From: an uncultured Oscillibacter sp.
GTDB lineage: Bacteria > Bacillota > Clostridia > Oscillospirales > Oscillospiraceae
Direction of reading: 5' to 3'
DNA: 64,000 bases
Assembly: GCA_905234565.1 (NCBI GenBank)
Contig: CAJOHW010000001.1
Span: 19,732-83,731 of the forward strand
Part shown: positions 7,510-15,821 of the stretch, one piece after another
How the letters are laid out: each line of letters starts with the position of its first letter
How positions within the stretch are numbered: the first letter of the stretch is position 1
Translations under genes and position numbers: made by a program
Notes under the pieces: generated by a model
The model's input: only the letters and a program-made list of their open reading frames with translations
What the model was told of the DNA's origin: nothing
Database searches by the model: none

Positions 7510-8579
7510 GGGGAATTCTGTGCAGCCTGTTCGCCCTATGTCTGCTCTTTTGCGCCGCCTCCGCCCTGGGGGTTCCGCAGGACGTGATCCAGGCCGCGCC
7601 GGAGGGGGCGTCGGAGTACACAGCGGAGTTTGAGGATCAGTCCGGTCCCCAGGCCCTGGACGGCGGGATCCGGCGGATCTGGGAGGATCTGCGGCGGCAG
7701 TGCGGGGCGATTTTCCGGCAGAGGCTCCGGGGGGCGGCGTCGGTGCTGACGGCGGTGATCCTGTGCAGCGGGGCAAAGGGACTGCTGGGGGATCGGGAGG
7801 GGGGTCTGCTTCTGCCCATGGCGGGAGCATTGGCGGTGACAGCCCTGGCCGCCGGAAGCCTGGACTACCTCATCGGCCTGGGCTGGGACACCATCCGGGA
7901 CTTAGACCGCTTCTCCAAAGCCCTCCTGCCCGCCCTGGCCGCCGCCACCGCCGCCTCCGGCGCGGTCACCACCGCCACCTTCCAGCAGGTGGCCACCGTG
8001 TTCCTGTCCGAACTCCTGGTGGGCTGGATGAGCGGGGTATTGATGCCCGTGACCTATCTCTACATCGGGGTCCTGACCGCCTCCTGTGCCCTGGCGGAGG
8101 ACCGTCTGGCTCTCCTGGCGGCAGGGCTTAAAAAAATCGTCACCAGCCTCCTGACCGGGTCCCTGCTGCTCTTTACGGTGTATCTGTCCGTGTCCCGGGT
8201 GATCACCGGGTCCGTGGACGCGGCGGCGGTGCGGACCGCCAAGGCCGCCGTGTCCAACGTGGTGCCGGTGGTGGGAGGGATTCTGGCGGAGGCGGCAGAG
8301 GCTGTGCTGGCCGGGGCGGGAACGCTGCGGGCGTCCCTGGGGGTCTTTGGAATGGTGGCAATCTTAGGGGCCTGTGTCTATCCCTTCTTACAGCTGGGGA
8401 TCCAGTATCTCCTCTATAAGGCGGCGGCCCTGCTGGCCTCGTGTGTGGGGATGCCGGAGCTGTGCCGCCTGCTGGACGGCCTGGGCGGGGCCTTCGGTCT
8501 GGTGCTGGGGATGACAGGCAGCTGTGCTTTACTGCTGCTGGTGTCGGTGCTGAGCTTCGTCTCGGCGGTGACGCCGTGA
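7506..8579 (+). CDS. spoIIIAE: Stage III sporulation protein AE
   Basis: A 357-residue polytopic membrane protein with an N-terminal signal-like helix, a short hydrophilic stretch of about 60 residues, and then about eight hydrophobic segments. The glycine- and alanine-rich core, including SKALLPALAAATAASGAV, matches the SpoIIIAE family, the largest membrane component of the channel. The ATG at 7506 overlaps the spoIIIAD stop; an earlier in-frame start at 7383 would lie deep inside spoIIIAD and is not credible. Confidence 0.95.
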   Translation: MRGILCSLFALCLLFCAASALGVPQDVIQAAPEGASEYTAEFEDQSGPQALDGGIRRIWEDLRRQCGAIFRQRLRGAASVLTAVILCSGAKGLLGDREGGLLLPMAGALAVTALAAGSLDYLIGLGWDTIRDLDRFSKALLPALAAATAASGAVTTATFQQVATVFLSELLVGWMSGVLMPVTYLYIGVLTASCALAEDRLALLAAGLKKIVTSLLTGSLLLFTVYLSVSRVITGSVDAAAVRTAKAAVSNVVPVVGGILAEAAEAVLAGAGTLRASLGVFGMVAILGACVYPFLQLGIQYLLYKAAALLASCVGMPELCRLLDGLGGAFGLVLGMTGSCALLLLVSVLSFVSAVTP

Positions 8580-9040
8580 TGGGGGCGGTGCGGTCCTGGC
8601 TCACGGGGGTGATTTTGACCGCCCTGCTGTCCTCCCTGATCCGTTCCCTTCTGCCGGAGGGTGCCGTGCGGCGGATTGGCGCGTTCACCGGGGGACTGGT
8701 GCTCATGTCCGCCATGCTCCTGCCGTTCCTGCAGGGACGGCTGGATCTGCCGGATCTGCGGTGGGAGACCTATGAGGAGGCGGTGGCCCAGCGGAAAGCG
8801 GAACTGGACGGGGAAGCCGCCCGGGAACTGGAGACGCAAGTGGCCCGCCGGACGGAGGCGCTGATCAAAGTCCGGGGGGCGGAACTGGGCCTCTCCTTGG
8901 ACTGCGCCGTGACGGTGCGGGGGGATCCGCCCCTGCCCTGGTCGGCGGCGCTGTCGGCGGAGCGGGATCCGGACCTGGAACGCTGGATAGAGGCAGAACT
9001 GGGGATCCCCGCCCTGCGGATTGCGTGGGGAGAAGAATAG
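8579..9040 (+). CDS. spoIIIAF: Stage III sporulation protein AF
   Basis: A 153-residue protein with two N-terminal membrane helices (WLTGVILTALLSSLIRSLL and the segment around GGLVLMSAMLLPFL), followed by a charged helix and a compact soluble domain. This fits SpoIIIAF, though it is shorter than the roughly 200 residues of Bacillus. The start overlaps the spoIIIAE stop (TGATG). A strong terminator begins at its stop codon, so this is the last gene of the operon; spoIIIAG and spoIIIAH do not follow. Confidence 0.85.
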   Translation: MGAVRSWLTGVILTALLSSLIRSLLPEGAVRRIGAFTGGLVLMSAMLLPFLQGRLDLPDLRWETYEEAVAQRKAELDGEAARELETQVARRTEALIKVRGAELGLSLDCAVTVRGDPPLPWSAALSAERDPDLERWIEAELGIPALRIAWGEE

Positions 9041-9069
9041 GCCGTCCCGGAGGGGACGGCCTGGGTTTT
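9040..9069 (+). terminator. Terminator of the spoIIIA operon
   Basis: A perfect 9-bp stem GGCCGTCCC / GGGACGGCC with a GGAG tetraloop is followed by TGGGTTTTT. The left arm begins at the last base of the spoIIIAF stop codon. Confidence 0.92.
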
Positions 9070-9126
9070 TCGTTGGGGGCACTGTTGGCCCTCCGTCGAG
9101 GTTCAATTTTTGTAGGATTGCACAAA

Positions 9127-9152
9127 GAGCCGCCCCGCGAACAGGACGGCTC
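9127..9152 (-). terminator. Terminator of the small membrane protein gene
   Basis: Read on the minus strand, GAGCCGTCC pairs with GGGCGGCTC across a short loop and is followed by TTTGTG. It lies 14 bases after the stop of the gene at 9166-9390 and faces the spoIIIA terminator. Confidence 0.6.
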
Positions 9153-9165
9153 GATAAACTGAAAT

Positions 9166-9390
9166 TTACTGATCTGCCTTGTCTTTTATCACGAATGACG
9201 CAGTCAGCAATGTCACCGCGGCAATGAGGTATCCCAGATAGAAAATCCTCTTAACATGGGCATCGACTTTGAAACTGCCAATATAAAACACTCGTCCCAA
9301 CTGAGGCGCGTTCAGCGCCACATAAACAAAGATGACAGCAACGATGAGCATGAGAATGCCTATGGCTCTGAGAAGTCTCTTTGTATTCAT
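9166..9390 (-). CDS. Small two-helix membrane protein, unknown function
   Basis: A 74-residue protein with two membrane helices (residues about 7-27 and 50-68) joined by a charged loop (LGRVFYIGSFKVDAHVKRIF). The ATG at 9390 has a GGAGG site at normal distance, whereas the longer open reading frame upstream to 9714 crosses the promoter and start of the response regulator gene. Its base composition is visibly more AT-rich than its neighbours, which hints at recent acquisition. I do not recognise the family, and the context gives no function. Confidence 0.7.
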   Translation of the reverse strand: MNTKRLLRAIGILMLIVAVIFVYVALNAPQLGRVFYIGSFKVDAHVKRIFYLGYLIAAVTLLTASFVIKDKADQ

Positions 9391-9537
9391 TCTGCACCTC
9401 CGTAAATCCAGATTTGCCTGCCCGGTATCGTCAATGATACCGTCTGATTTCAACATGGCGCGCCCGCAAGTTTCGTCAAATCGCTGAAACGCCTGACCAG
9501 CCTCCGATAAAGGAAAAAGGACTTTTTCCTTTCCCCT

Positions 9538-9566
9538 TTGCAAATCCGTATGGGCTGTGGTACAAT
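9538..9566 (+). promoter_or_regulatory. Vegetative promoter of the two-component system operon
   Basis: TTGCAA (9538-9543), a 17-base spacer and TACAAT (9561-9566), with an extended TG one base before the -10. The response regulator ATG lies 33 bases downstream. Confidence 0.85.
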
Positions 9567-9598
9567 AGGCGGCATACCGGAGGCAGGAGGTGGGATGT

Positions 9599-10288
9599 AT
9601 GCGGGTGCTGGTGGTTGAGGACGAGGCGCGGCTGGCCGCCACGGTCCGGGATCTGCTGGAACTGGACGGATATACCGTGGACGTGTGCCGGGACGGGGAG
9701 AGCGGTTTGGACAACGCCCTGTCCGGGATCTATGACGTGTGCCTGATGGACGTGATGCTGCCCAAACTGGACGGCTTCGAGGCCGTGCGCCGCCTCCGGA
9801 ATGAGGGCTGCGGAGTACCTGTGCTGATGCTCACCGCCCGGTCCGATCTCTCCGACCGGGTCCGGGGCCTGGACTGCGGGGCGGATTACTACCTGACCAA
9901 GCCCTTTGAACCTAAAGAACTGCTGGCCTGTGTCCGGGCCCTGGTCCGCCGTCAGCCGGAACTGCGGGACACCGGGATCCTGGAATACGGGGACCTGCGG
10001 CTGGACAAAAACGGCTTCCAGCTCTCCTGCGGGGAGCGGTCCATCCACCTGAGCCGGAAGGAGTACAGCCTGCTGGAACTGCTCATGCTGAACCGGGAGC
10101 GGGTCCTGGAAAAGGAGACCATTTTCTTGAAAATCTGGGGCTACGACTCCGAGGCGGAGGGCAACAACGTGGAGGCCTATATCTCCTTCCTCCGCCGGAA
10201 ACTGGCCCACCTCCACTCCCATGTCCACATCCGCACGGTGCGCATGGCGGGCTACTGCCTGGAAAAGGCCCCGGAAACCGCCGGATAG
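9599..10288 (+). CDS. OmpR/PhoB-family response regulator
   Basis: A 229-residue response regulator. The receiver domain (1-118) has the acidic pair in VVEDE, the phosphoacceptor Asp51 in LMDVMLP, and the conserved Lys in YYLTKPFEPKEL. The C-terminal half is a winged-helix DNA-binding domain ending in VRMAGYCLE, the usual wing of this family. The ATG at 9599 sits eight bases after AGGAGG (9585-9590); the GTG at 9590 overlaps that site and is excluded. The kinase gene follows 11 bases later. The signal sensed is unknown. Confidence 0.93.
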   Translation: MRVLVVEDEARLAATVRDLLELDGYTVDVCRDGESGLDNALSGIYDVCLMDVMLPKLDGFEAVRRLRNEGCGVPVLMLTARSDLSDRVRGLDCGADYYLTKPFEPKELLACVRALVRRQPELRDTGILEYGDLRLDKNGFQLSCGERSIHLSRKEYSLLELLMLNRERVLEKETIFLKIWGYDSEAEGNNVEAYISFLRRKLAHLHSHVHIRTVRMAGYCLEKAPETAG

Positions 10289-10299
10289 GAGGCGGTAAC

Positions 10300-11535
10300 G
10301 TGCTGAAAAAGCTGCGGCTCAAATTCGTGGCCGTGTGTATGGCCCTGATTACGGCGGTGCTGGCGGTGATGATCGGCACGGCGGTGCGGTCCGCCCGGGA
10401 GCGGGTGGAGCGTATCAGCGCCGATGTGCTCAGCCGCGTCATCGCCGAACAGCCGGGAAAACGGAGTATCGGCATCGGCGGCGGGGAAGTGGCCCTGCCC
10501 TACTTCACCGTAGAGGTGTGGCAGAACACCGCCTACGTCACCGGGGGCACCTACGGGGAGTTGGAGGACACGGAGGCCCTGACCGCCATTCTCTCCGCCT
10601 GTATGGAAAAGCCGGAGGCGGAGGGAATGCTGCCGGAGTACAATCTGCGCTATCTCCGCCGGGACAAGGGGCTGTACAGCCGGGCAGCCTTTGTGGATAT
10701 GTCCATGGAGATAGCCGCCCTGCGGGAGATGCTGGCTTCCTGGCTCCTGACCGCCCTGGCCTCCCTGCTGCCCCTGTTCGGGGTGTCGGTACTGCTGTCC
10801 CAGTGGGCAGTGGGGCCTGTGGAGCGGGCCTGGAAACAGCAGCGCCAGTTCCTCTCCGACGCCTCCCATGAGCTGAAAACCCCCCTGACCGTCATTCTCT
10901 CCAACGCCGGAATGCTGGAAGAAACCGACCTCCCGGACCGCCCCCGCCAGTGGGCGGAGAACATCCTGTCCGAATCCCGGCGGATGAAAACCCTGGTGGA
11001 GGAGATGCTGGCCCTGGCCCGGGCGGACAACGCCGCAAAACCCGAACCCTTCGGGGAGATCTCCCTGTCCGGCGTGGCGGAGGACTGCGCCCTGGCCTTT
11101 GAACCTGTGGCCTTTGAGGCGGGAAAGCCTCTGGAATCCGCCCTGGCCCCAGGCGTCACCGTGCTGGGCGACGGGGAAAAGCTCCGGCGGCTCATCTCCG
11201 TCCTGCTGGACAACGCCATTAAATACGGCGCGGAGGGGGGAACCCTCCGCCTGTCCCTGGAAGCGGGGGACCGTCAGGCGAAACTCACTGTCACCAACCC
11301 CGGGGAACCCATCCCGCCGGAGGTCCTGCCCCATCTCTTTGAGCGTTTCTACCGGGGGGACGCCTCCCGGGGAGAGCGGCCCGGGTTCGGCCTGGGGCTG
11401 AGCATTGCCGGGGCCATTGCCCGGGAACACCGGGGCACTTTGAAAGCCCAGAGCGGCCCGGAGGGCACGTCCTTCCTCTTTACCATGCCGCTGAAAAACA
11501 CACGAAAAAGCGCCGGATCCCCGGCGCACCAATGA
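10300..11535 (+). CDS. Sensor histidine kinase
   Basis: A 411-residue membrane kinase with helices at about 8-29 and 146-167 enclosing an extracytoplasmic region of about 115 residues. There is no obvious HAMP domain; the dimerisation/phosphoacceptor box follows directly, with His190 in SDASHELKTPLT. The ATPase domain has the N box LLDNAIKYG and the G box GFGLGLSIAG. The GTG start has AGGAGG at 10287-10292. It should phosphorylate the regulator encoded just upstream. Its gene ends 14 bases before pyruvate kinase. Confidence 0.93.
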   Translation: MLKKLRLKFVAVCMALITAVLAVMIGTAVRSARERVERISADVLSRVIAEQPGKRSIGIGGGEVALPYFTVEVWQNTAYVTGGTYGELEDTEALTAILSACMEKPEAEGMLPEYNLRYLRRDKGLYSRAAFVDMSMEIAALREMLASWLLTALASLLPLFGVSVLLSQWAVGPVERAWKQQRQFLSDASHELKTPLTVILSNAGMLEETDLPDRPRQWAENILSESRRMKTLVEEMLALARADNAAKPEPFGEISLSGVAEDCALAFEPVAFEAGKPLESALAPGVTVLGDGEKLRRLISVLLDNAIKYGAEGGTLRLSLEAGDRQAKLTVTNPGEPIPPEVLPHLFERFYRGDASRGERPGFGLGLSIAGAIAREHRGTLKAQSGPEGTSFLFTMPLKNTRKSAGSPAHQ

Positions 11536-11549
11536 CAGGAGGTATTCCC

Positions 11550-12980
11550 ATGAGAAGAACCAAGATCATCTGCACCCTGGGGCCGTCCTCGGACAATCCC
11601 GACACCATCCGCGCCCTGATTCGCGGCGGGATGAACGCCGCACGGTTCAACTTCTCCCACGGCTCCCACGAGGAACACCTGGCCCGGCTCCATATGTTCG
11701 CCTCCGTCCGGGACTCCATGAGCCACCCCGTGGCCACCATCCTGGATACCCGGGGGCCGGAGATCCGTATCAAGAGCTTTTCCACCAAGTCCATCGAACT
11801 CCACGCCGGGGATAACTTCACCCTGACCGTGCGGGATCTGGTGGGGGATCAGGGCGTAGTGTCCGTCACCTATCCGGAACTGGCCAGCGAACTGTCCCCG
11901 GGACAGCGGATCCTCATCGATGACGGCCTGGTGGAACTGGAAGTGGACACCATCCGGGATACGGAGATCGTGTGCAAGTGCCTGAACAACGGCACCCTCT
12001 CCGCCAACAAGTCCATCAACATCCCCGGGGTCCACATCCGCCTCCCGGCCCTGACTGAGCGGGACGTGGACGACATTATCTTCGGCATCCAGAACGATTT
12101 CGACTTCATCGCCGCGTCCTTCGTGCGCCAGGCCGCCGATGTGGAGGCCATTCGGAAGGTCCTTCACGAAAACGGCGGGGACGCCATCCGGATCATCGCC
12201 AAAATCGAGAACCAGGAGGGCGTGGACAACGTGGACGAGATCCTGGCCGCCGCCGACGGCATTATGGTGGCCCGGGGGGATTTGGGCGTGGAGATCCCGG
12301 AGGCCCGGGTGCCGGTGCTGCAAAAGCAGATGATCCGCAAGGGCCTCCAGGCGGGCAAACCCGTTATCACCGCCACCCAGATGCTGGACTCCATGATGCG
12401 CAATCCCCGGCCCACCCGGGCGGAGGTGTCCGATGTGGCCAACGCCGTGTTTGACGGCACCAGCTGCGTCATGCTCTCCGGGGAGACTGCCGGAGGGAAA
12501 TATCCCCTGGAAGCTCTGGAAGCCATGGACAGCATCGTCCGGGAGGCGGAGGGCTCCATCGACTTCTGGGGTGAGTTCCAGGAGAGCCGGATGTATCCGG
12601 AACCCAACATCAACGATGCCATTACCCACACCTGCTGCCTGACCGCCAAGGACTTGAACGCCACTGCCATCCTCACCGCTACCAACTCCGGACACACCGC
12701 CCGGATGATCAGCCGCTTCCGTCCCGCCTGCCCCGTGGCCGCCCTGACCATGCGGGAGAAGGTCCGGCGTCAGATGGCCATCAGCTGGGGGGTCCTGCCC
12801 TTCCTGACCGGAGAGGTCAACTCCACGGACCGGATCTTCTCCCTGTCGGCGGAGATTGCCCTGAAAGAGCGCCTTGCCAAACACGGCGACACCATCGTCA
12901 TCACCGCCGGGGTGCCCCTGGGCCACACCGTGGCCACGAACCTGATCAAAGCCCACGTCATCGACGAGGAGGATATGTGA
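11550..12980 (+). CDS. pyk: Pyruvate kinase
   Basis: Catalyses the last ATP-forming step of glycolysis, phosphoenolpyruvate to pyruvate. The 476-residue protein starts with the typical RRTKIICTLGPSS and has the substrate/metal motif MVARGDLGVE and the ATQMLDSM segment. It has the normal length without the extra C-terminal PEP-utiliser domain found in some Firmicutes. The ATG at 11550 has a CAGGAGG site; the in-frame ATG at 11532 lies inside the kinase gene. Only 14 bases separate it from the sensor kinase, so it may be cotranscribed with the two-component system. Confidence 0.96.
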   Translation: MRRTKIICTLGPSSDNPDTIRALIRGGMNAARFNFSHGSHEEHLARLHMFASVRDSMSHPVATILDTRGPEIRIKSFSTKSIELHAGDNFTLTVRDLVGDQGVVSVTYPELASELSPGQRILIDDGLVELEVDTIRDTEIVCKCLNNGTLSANKSINIPGVHIRLPALTERDVDDIIFGIQNDFDFIAASFVRQAADVEAIRKVLHENGGDAIRIIAKIENQEGVDNVDEILAAADGIMVARGDLGVEIPEARVPVLQKQMIRKGLQAGKPVITATQMLDSMMRNPRPTRAEVSDVANAVFDGTSCVMLSGETAGGKYPLEALEAMDSIVREAEGSIDFWGEFQESRMYPEPNINDAITHTCCLTAKDLNATAILTATNSGHTARMISRFRPACPVAALTMREKVRRQMAISWGVLPFLTGEVNSTDRIFSLSAEIALKERLAKHGDTIVITAGVPLGHTVATNLIKAHVIDEEDM

Positions 12981-13935
12981 GGGAAAAATACTTCTCCCGG
13001 AAGGGCACCTTCTCCACCTCAAAGCTCCGCCCCCGGAGGTAATTCAGGATTCCCGCGTCTGTGGGAAAATCGAAGGTCACCCGGTAAGCGTACAGGGCCT
13101 GGCGGCTCTCGTGATAGCGGCGGTTGACGTCCCCCCGGCCGTATTTGCCATCGCCTAAGAGGGGACAGCCCATCTCCGCCATGGATGCCCGGATCTGGTG
13201 GGTGCGGCCTGTCAGCAGGCCGCACTCCACCAGGGACAGTTCCCCCCGGGTCTCCAGGGTCCGGTACCGGGTGGCGGCACTGCGGCCCCCCGGCACCGGA
13301 TGGCGGTAAAACGTCACCTGTCTGCGGTCCTCATCCTTGCGGAGAAACCCGGTAATGGTTCCCTGGGCGGGTTTGGGACGGCCCACGGTGATGCAGAGAT
13401 AGGTCTTTTCGATCTCATGGGCGCGGATCTTGCCGTTGAGAATCCGCAATGCCTCCGCGTTCTTCGCCGCCAGGACGATGCCCCCGGTGTTCCGGTCGAT
13501 GCGGTTGCACAGCGCCGGGGCAAAGGCGTTCTCCCGCCCCGGATCCCACTCCCCCCTCTGGTAGAGATAGGCTTGGATGTGGTGAATCAAGGTATCCACC
13601 TTCTCCGTCTCGTCGGTGTGGACGCTCTGGCCGGGACGCTTGTCCGCCAAAAGCAGATTTTCGTCCTCATAGACCACCCGCAGATGGGGGACAAACCGGT
13701 CTAAGAAGCCCGGAACCGCCTCCGGTTCGGCAAAGAAGGCGTCGTCAATGTAGAGCTGCAAGGTGTCCCCCTGCTGCAGGCGCACGTCCCGGCGGGAGCC
13801 CCTGCCGTTCACTTTGATCCGCTTTAACCGGATGTACTTCTGGGCCAGGGCCGAGGGCAGGGCCGGCAGGCTCTTGCCCAGGAAACGGTCCAGCCGCTGT
13901 CCGGCGTCGTTGGCTCCGATGCTCAGTTCCCGCAT
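12958..13935 (-). CDS. RluA-family 23S rRNA pseudouridine synthase
   Basis: A 325-residue enzyme that converts uridine to pseudouridine in RNA, probably 23S rRNA. It has an N-terminal S4 RNA-binding domain (about 12-65) and the catalytic motif as NRIDRNTGG, where the first Asp is the nucleophile (usually RLDRxTSG). The later GRTHQIRASMAEMGCP segment is also typical. RluC/RluD type cannot be separated from sequence. The ATG at 13935 has a GGAGGG site. Its 3' end overlaps the convergent pyruvate kinase gene by 23 bases. Confidence 0.9.
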   Translation of the reverse strand: MRELSIGANDAGQRLDRFLGKSLPALPSALAQKYIRLKRIKVNGRGSRRDVRLQQGDTLQLYIDDAFFAEPEAVPGFLDRFVPHLRVVYEDENLLLADKRPGQSVHTDETEKVDTLIHHIQAYLYQRGEWDPGRENAFAPALCNRIDRNTGGIVLAAKNAEALRILNGKIRAHEIEKTYLCITVGRPKPAQGTITGFLRKDEDRRQVTFYRHPVPGGRSAATRYRTLETRGELSLVECGLLTGRTHQIRASMAEMGCPLLGDGKYGRGDVNRRYHESRQALYAYRVTFDFPTDAGILNYLRGRSFEVEKVPFREKYFSLTYPPRR

Positions 13936-13988
13936 GACGGTCCCTCCTGCTGTGTCCGTGAGAAAGCGTGAAAAGGTTCGCGCAGTTG

Positions 13989-14012
13989 GCGTATAGAGTT
14001 TGCGTATAGAGT
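13989..14012. repeat. Tandem 11-bp direct repeat between divergent genes
   Basis: GCGTATAGAGT occurs twice, two bases apart (13989-13999 and 14002-14012), so the period is 13 bases. It lies just downstream of the minus-strand -10 box of the pseudouridine synthase gene. It could be an operator or an incidental duplication. Confidence 0.5.
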
Positions 14013-14041
14013 ATGATACCCGTTCCCGGGTAGATTGTAAA
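14013..14041 (-). promoter_or_regulatory. Promoter of the pseudouridine synthase gene
   Basis: On the minus strand TTTACA (14036-14041) is followed by a 17-base spacer and TATCAT (14013-14018). The gene starts about 78 bases downstream. Confidence 0.65.
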
Positions 14042-14061
14042 GTGGAAAATAGGAGGCGCGT

Positions 14062-14496
14062 ATGGATAAGGACCGGATCAACGCCCTGCTGGCCGCCGTC
14101 CGGGACGGAGGGCCCTGGCTGGAGCGGTTCACCCGTCCCCGGTACGCCGGGGCCTTTCAGGACTATACGGCCCAATACGGCGCTCTGTGGCGGACCGCCC
14201 TCCGGGAGACGGAAGACCCTGCCCGTCTGGCGGAGGACCTGATAGACGCCATGGAGGCCGGGTGGAAGGAGGAGCGGTTCTGGAACCGCTCCGTGCGGCG
14301 GTTTGAGGAGAAGCGGATGCTCCTCACCTACCTGTCCCCCATGCTGCTGGAACTGGGAGAGGAACCCTTCGCCGCCTGTCTCCGGGACGCCTGGAACCGC
14401 CGCCGTCCCCAGGATACTTATACTTACGTGTCCTTCGCCGAGTTAAACGGCGGCTTTCGCAACGCCATTCTGGGCTTCGATCTGGGTTCCCGGTAA
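14062..14496 (+). CDS. Hypothetical helical protein upstream of rarA
   Basis: A 144-residue soluble protein, mostly predicted helix, rich in Arg, Glu and Trp, without cysteine clusters or membrane segments. The ending GFRNAILGFDLGSR is its most distinctive part. AGGAGG stands at normal distance before the ATG. A 10-bp hairpin covers its stop codon, and rarA starts 53 bases on. I do not recognise the family; the neighbourhood suggests only that it may be cotranscribed with rarA. Confidence 0.7.
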   Translation: MDKDRINALLAAVRDGGPWLERFTRPRYAGAFQDYTAQYGALWRTALRETEDPARLAEDLIDAMEAGWKEERFWNRSVRRFEEKRMLLTYLSPMLLELGEEPFAACLRDAWNRRRPQDTYTYVSFAELNGGFRNAILGFDLGSR

Positions 14497-14506
14497 AACC
14501 CAGATC
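14479..14506 (+). other. Hairpin spanning a stop codon
   Basis: GATCTGGGTT and AACCCAGATC form a perfect 10-bp stem with an eight-base loop that includes the TAA of the upstream gene. No T run follows, so it is unlikely to be an efficient intrinsic terminator. It may set mRNA stability or weaken read-through into rarA. Confidence 0.5.
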
Positions 14507-14549
14507 AAGCGTACATAATACCCCTCAAAGAGAAAGGAGGCGCGGAATC

Positions 14550-15821
14550 TTGCGCCAGCCTTTGGCGGACGAAATCCGCCCGCAGACCTTGGACGACGTG
14601 GTGGGCCAGGAACACCTCCTGGCTCCCGGGGCGGTGCTCCGGCGGCTCATCGAACAGGGGGCGGAGGCCAATATGGTCTTTTACGGCCCCTCCGGTACCG
14701 GCAAAACCACCCTTGCCAACATTATCGCCAAACGGACCCAAAAGGCCCTGCGCCGCTTAAACGCCACCACCGCGTCCCTTTCAGACGTGAAGGACATAAT
14801 GGCGGACGCGGGCACCCTCCTGGCCCCGGGAGGGATTCTCCTGTATTTGGACGAGATCCAGTACTTCAACAAGAAGCAGCAGCAGAGCCTGCTGGAATTC
14901 ATGGAGAACGGGAAACTGACCCTCATCGCCTCCACCACGGAGAACCCCTATTTCTACGTGTACGGCGCCCTGCTGTCCCGCAGCACCGTGTTCGAGTTCA
15001 AGGCGGTACCCGCCCGGGAGACGGAGCGGGCAGTACTTCGGGCCTTAGACATCCAGCGCCAGCGCTCCCCCCTGCCCTTAGACTGGGACCCCGCTGTGCC
15101 GGGATACCTGGCCACCTCCTGCGGCGGGGACGTGCGCAAGGCCATCAACGCTGTGGAACTGCTGGTCCAGGCCGCCCGTCCCGGGGACGGCGGCGCGTTG
15201 CGCCTCACCCTGCCGGACGCGGAGGCGGTGTCCCAGCGCAGCGCCATGCGGTACGACAAGGGGGGCGACGCCATGTACGATGCCGCCTCCGCCTTGATGA
15301 AGTCCCTCCGGGGCAGCGACCCGGACGCCGCCCTCCACTATCTGGCCCGGTTCCTGGAGGCCGGGGACCTCATCACCCCCTGCCGCCGCCTCCTGTGCTC
15401 CGCCTGTGAGGACATCGGGTTGGCCTATCCCCAGGCCATCGCCATTGTGAAAGCCTGTGTGGACACCGCCTTCCAATTAGGACTGCCGGAGGCCCAGCTG
15501 CCCCTGGCCCAGGCCGCCATTCTCCTGGCCACCGCCCCCAAATCCAACAGCGTGGTGGCGTCCATCGGCGCGGCCTGGGGAGACGTGAAGGCCGGAAAAA
15601 CCGGGGACGTGCCCCGGCACCTGCAAAACGTCCACGCGGACACCACCGGGTTCGACAACGTCCAGCACTATCTCTACCCTCATGACTTTCCCCGCCACTG
15701 GGTGGATCAGCAGTACCTGCCGGACGCCCTGGCCGGACGGAAATACTACACCTGGGGAGACAATAAGACGGAACAGGCCGCCAGGGCGTACTGGGAGGGC
15801 ATCAAAGGAGACAGGGCATGA
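14550..15821 (+). CDS. rarA: Replication-associated recombination protein A (RarA/MgsA), AAA+ ATPase
   Basis: A 423-residue clamp-loader-like AAA+ protein acting at stalled replication forks. It opens with RPQTLDDVVGQEHLL, has Walker A GPSGTGKTT and Walker B YLDEIQYFNKKQQ, and ends with the tetramerising region around QYLPDALAGRKYY, all typical of RarA. The start is TTG at 14550, nine bases after AAAGGAGG (14533-14540). Its stop overlaps the next ATG (ATGA). Confidence 0.95.
   Translation: MRQPLADEIRPQTLDDVVGQEHLLAPGAVLRRLIEQGAEANMVFYGPSGTGKTTLANIIAKRTQKALRRLNATTASLSDVKDIMADAGTLLAPGGILLYLDEIQYFNKKQQQSLLEFMENGKLTLIASTTENPYFYVYGALLSRSTVFEFKAVPARETERAVLRALDIQRQRSPLPLDWDPAVPGYLATSCGGDVRKAINAVELLVQAARPGDGGALRLTLPDAEAVSQRSAMRYDKGGDAMYDAASALMKSLRGSDPDAALHYLARFLEAGDLITPCRRLLCSACEDIGLAYPQAIAIVKACVDTAFQLGLPEAQLPLAQAAILLATAPKSNSVVASIGAAWGDVKAGKTGDVPRHLQNVHADTTGFDNVQHYLYPHDFPRHWVDQQYLPDALAGRKYYTWGDNKTEQAARAYWEGIKGDRA

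Noticed and set aside
9405-9465. A possible degenerate dispersed element (AGATTTGCC ... TCAATGA)
   Set aside because: Two short blocks match copy B at similar spacing, but the right arm and the CGATA block are missing.
11349-13022. A 557-codon minus-strand frame over the kinase and pyk genes
   Set aside because: It overlaps a clear pyruvate kinase and has a Gly/His-rich low-complexity composition typical of shadow frames.
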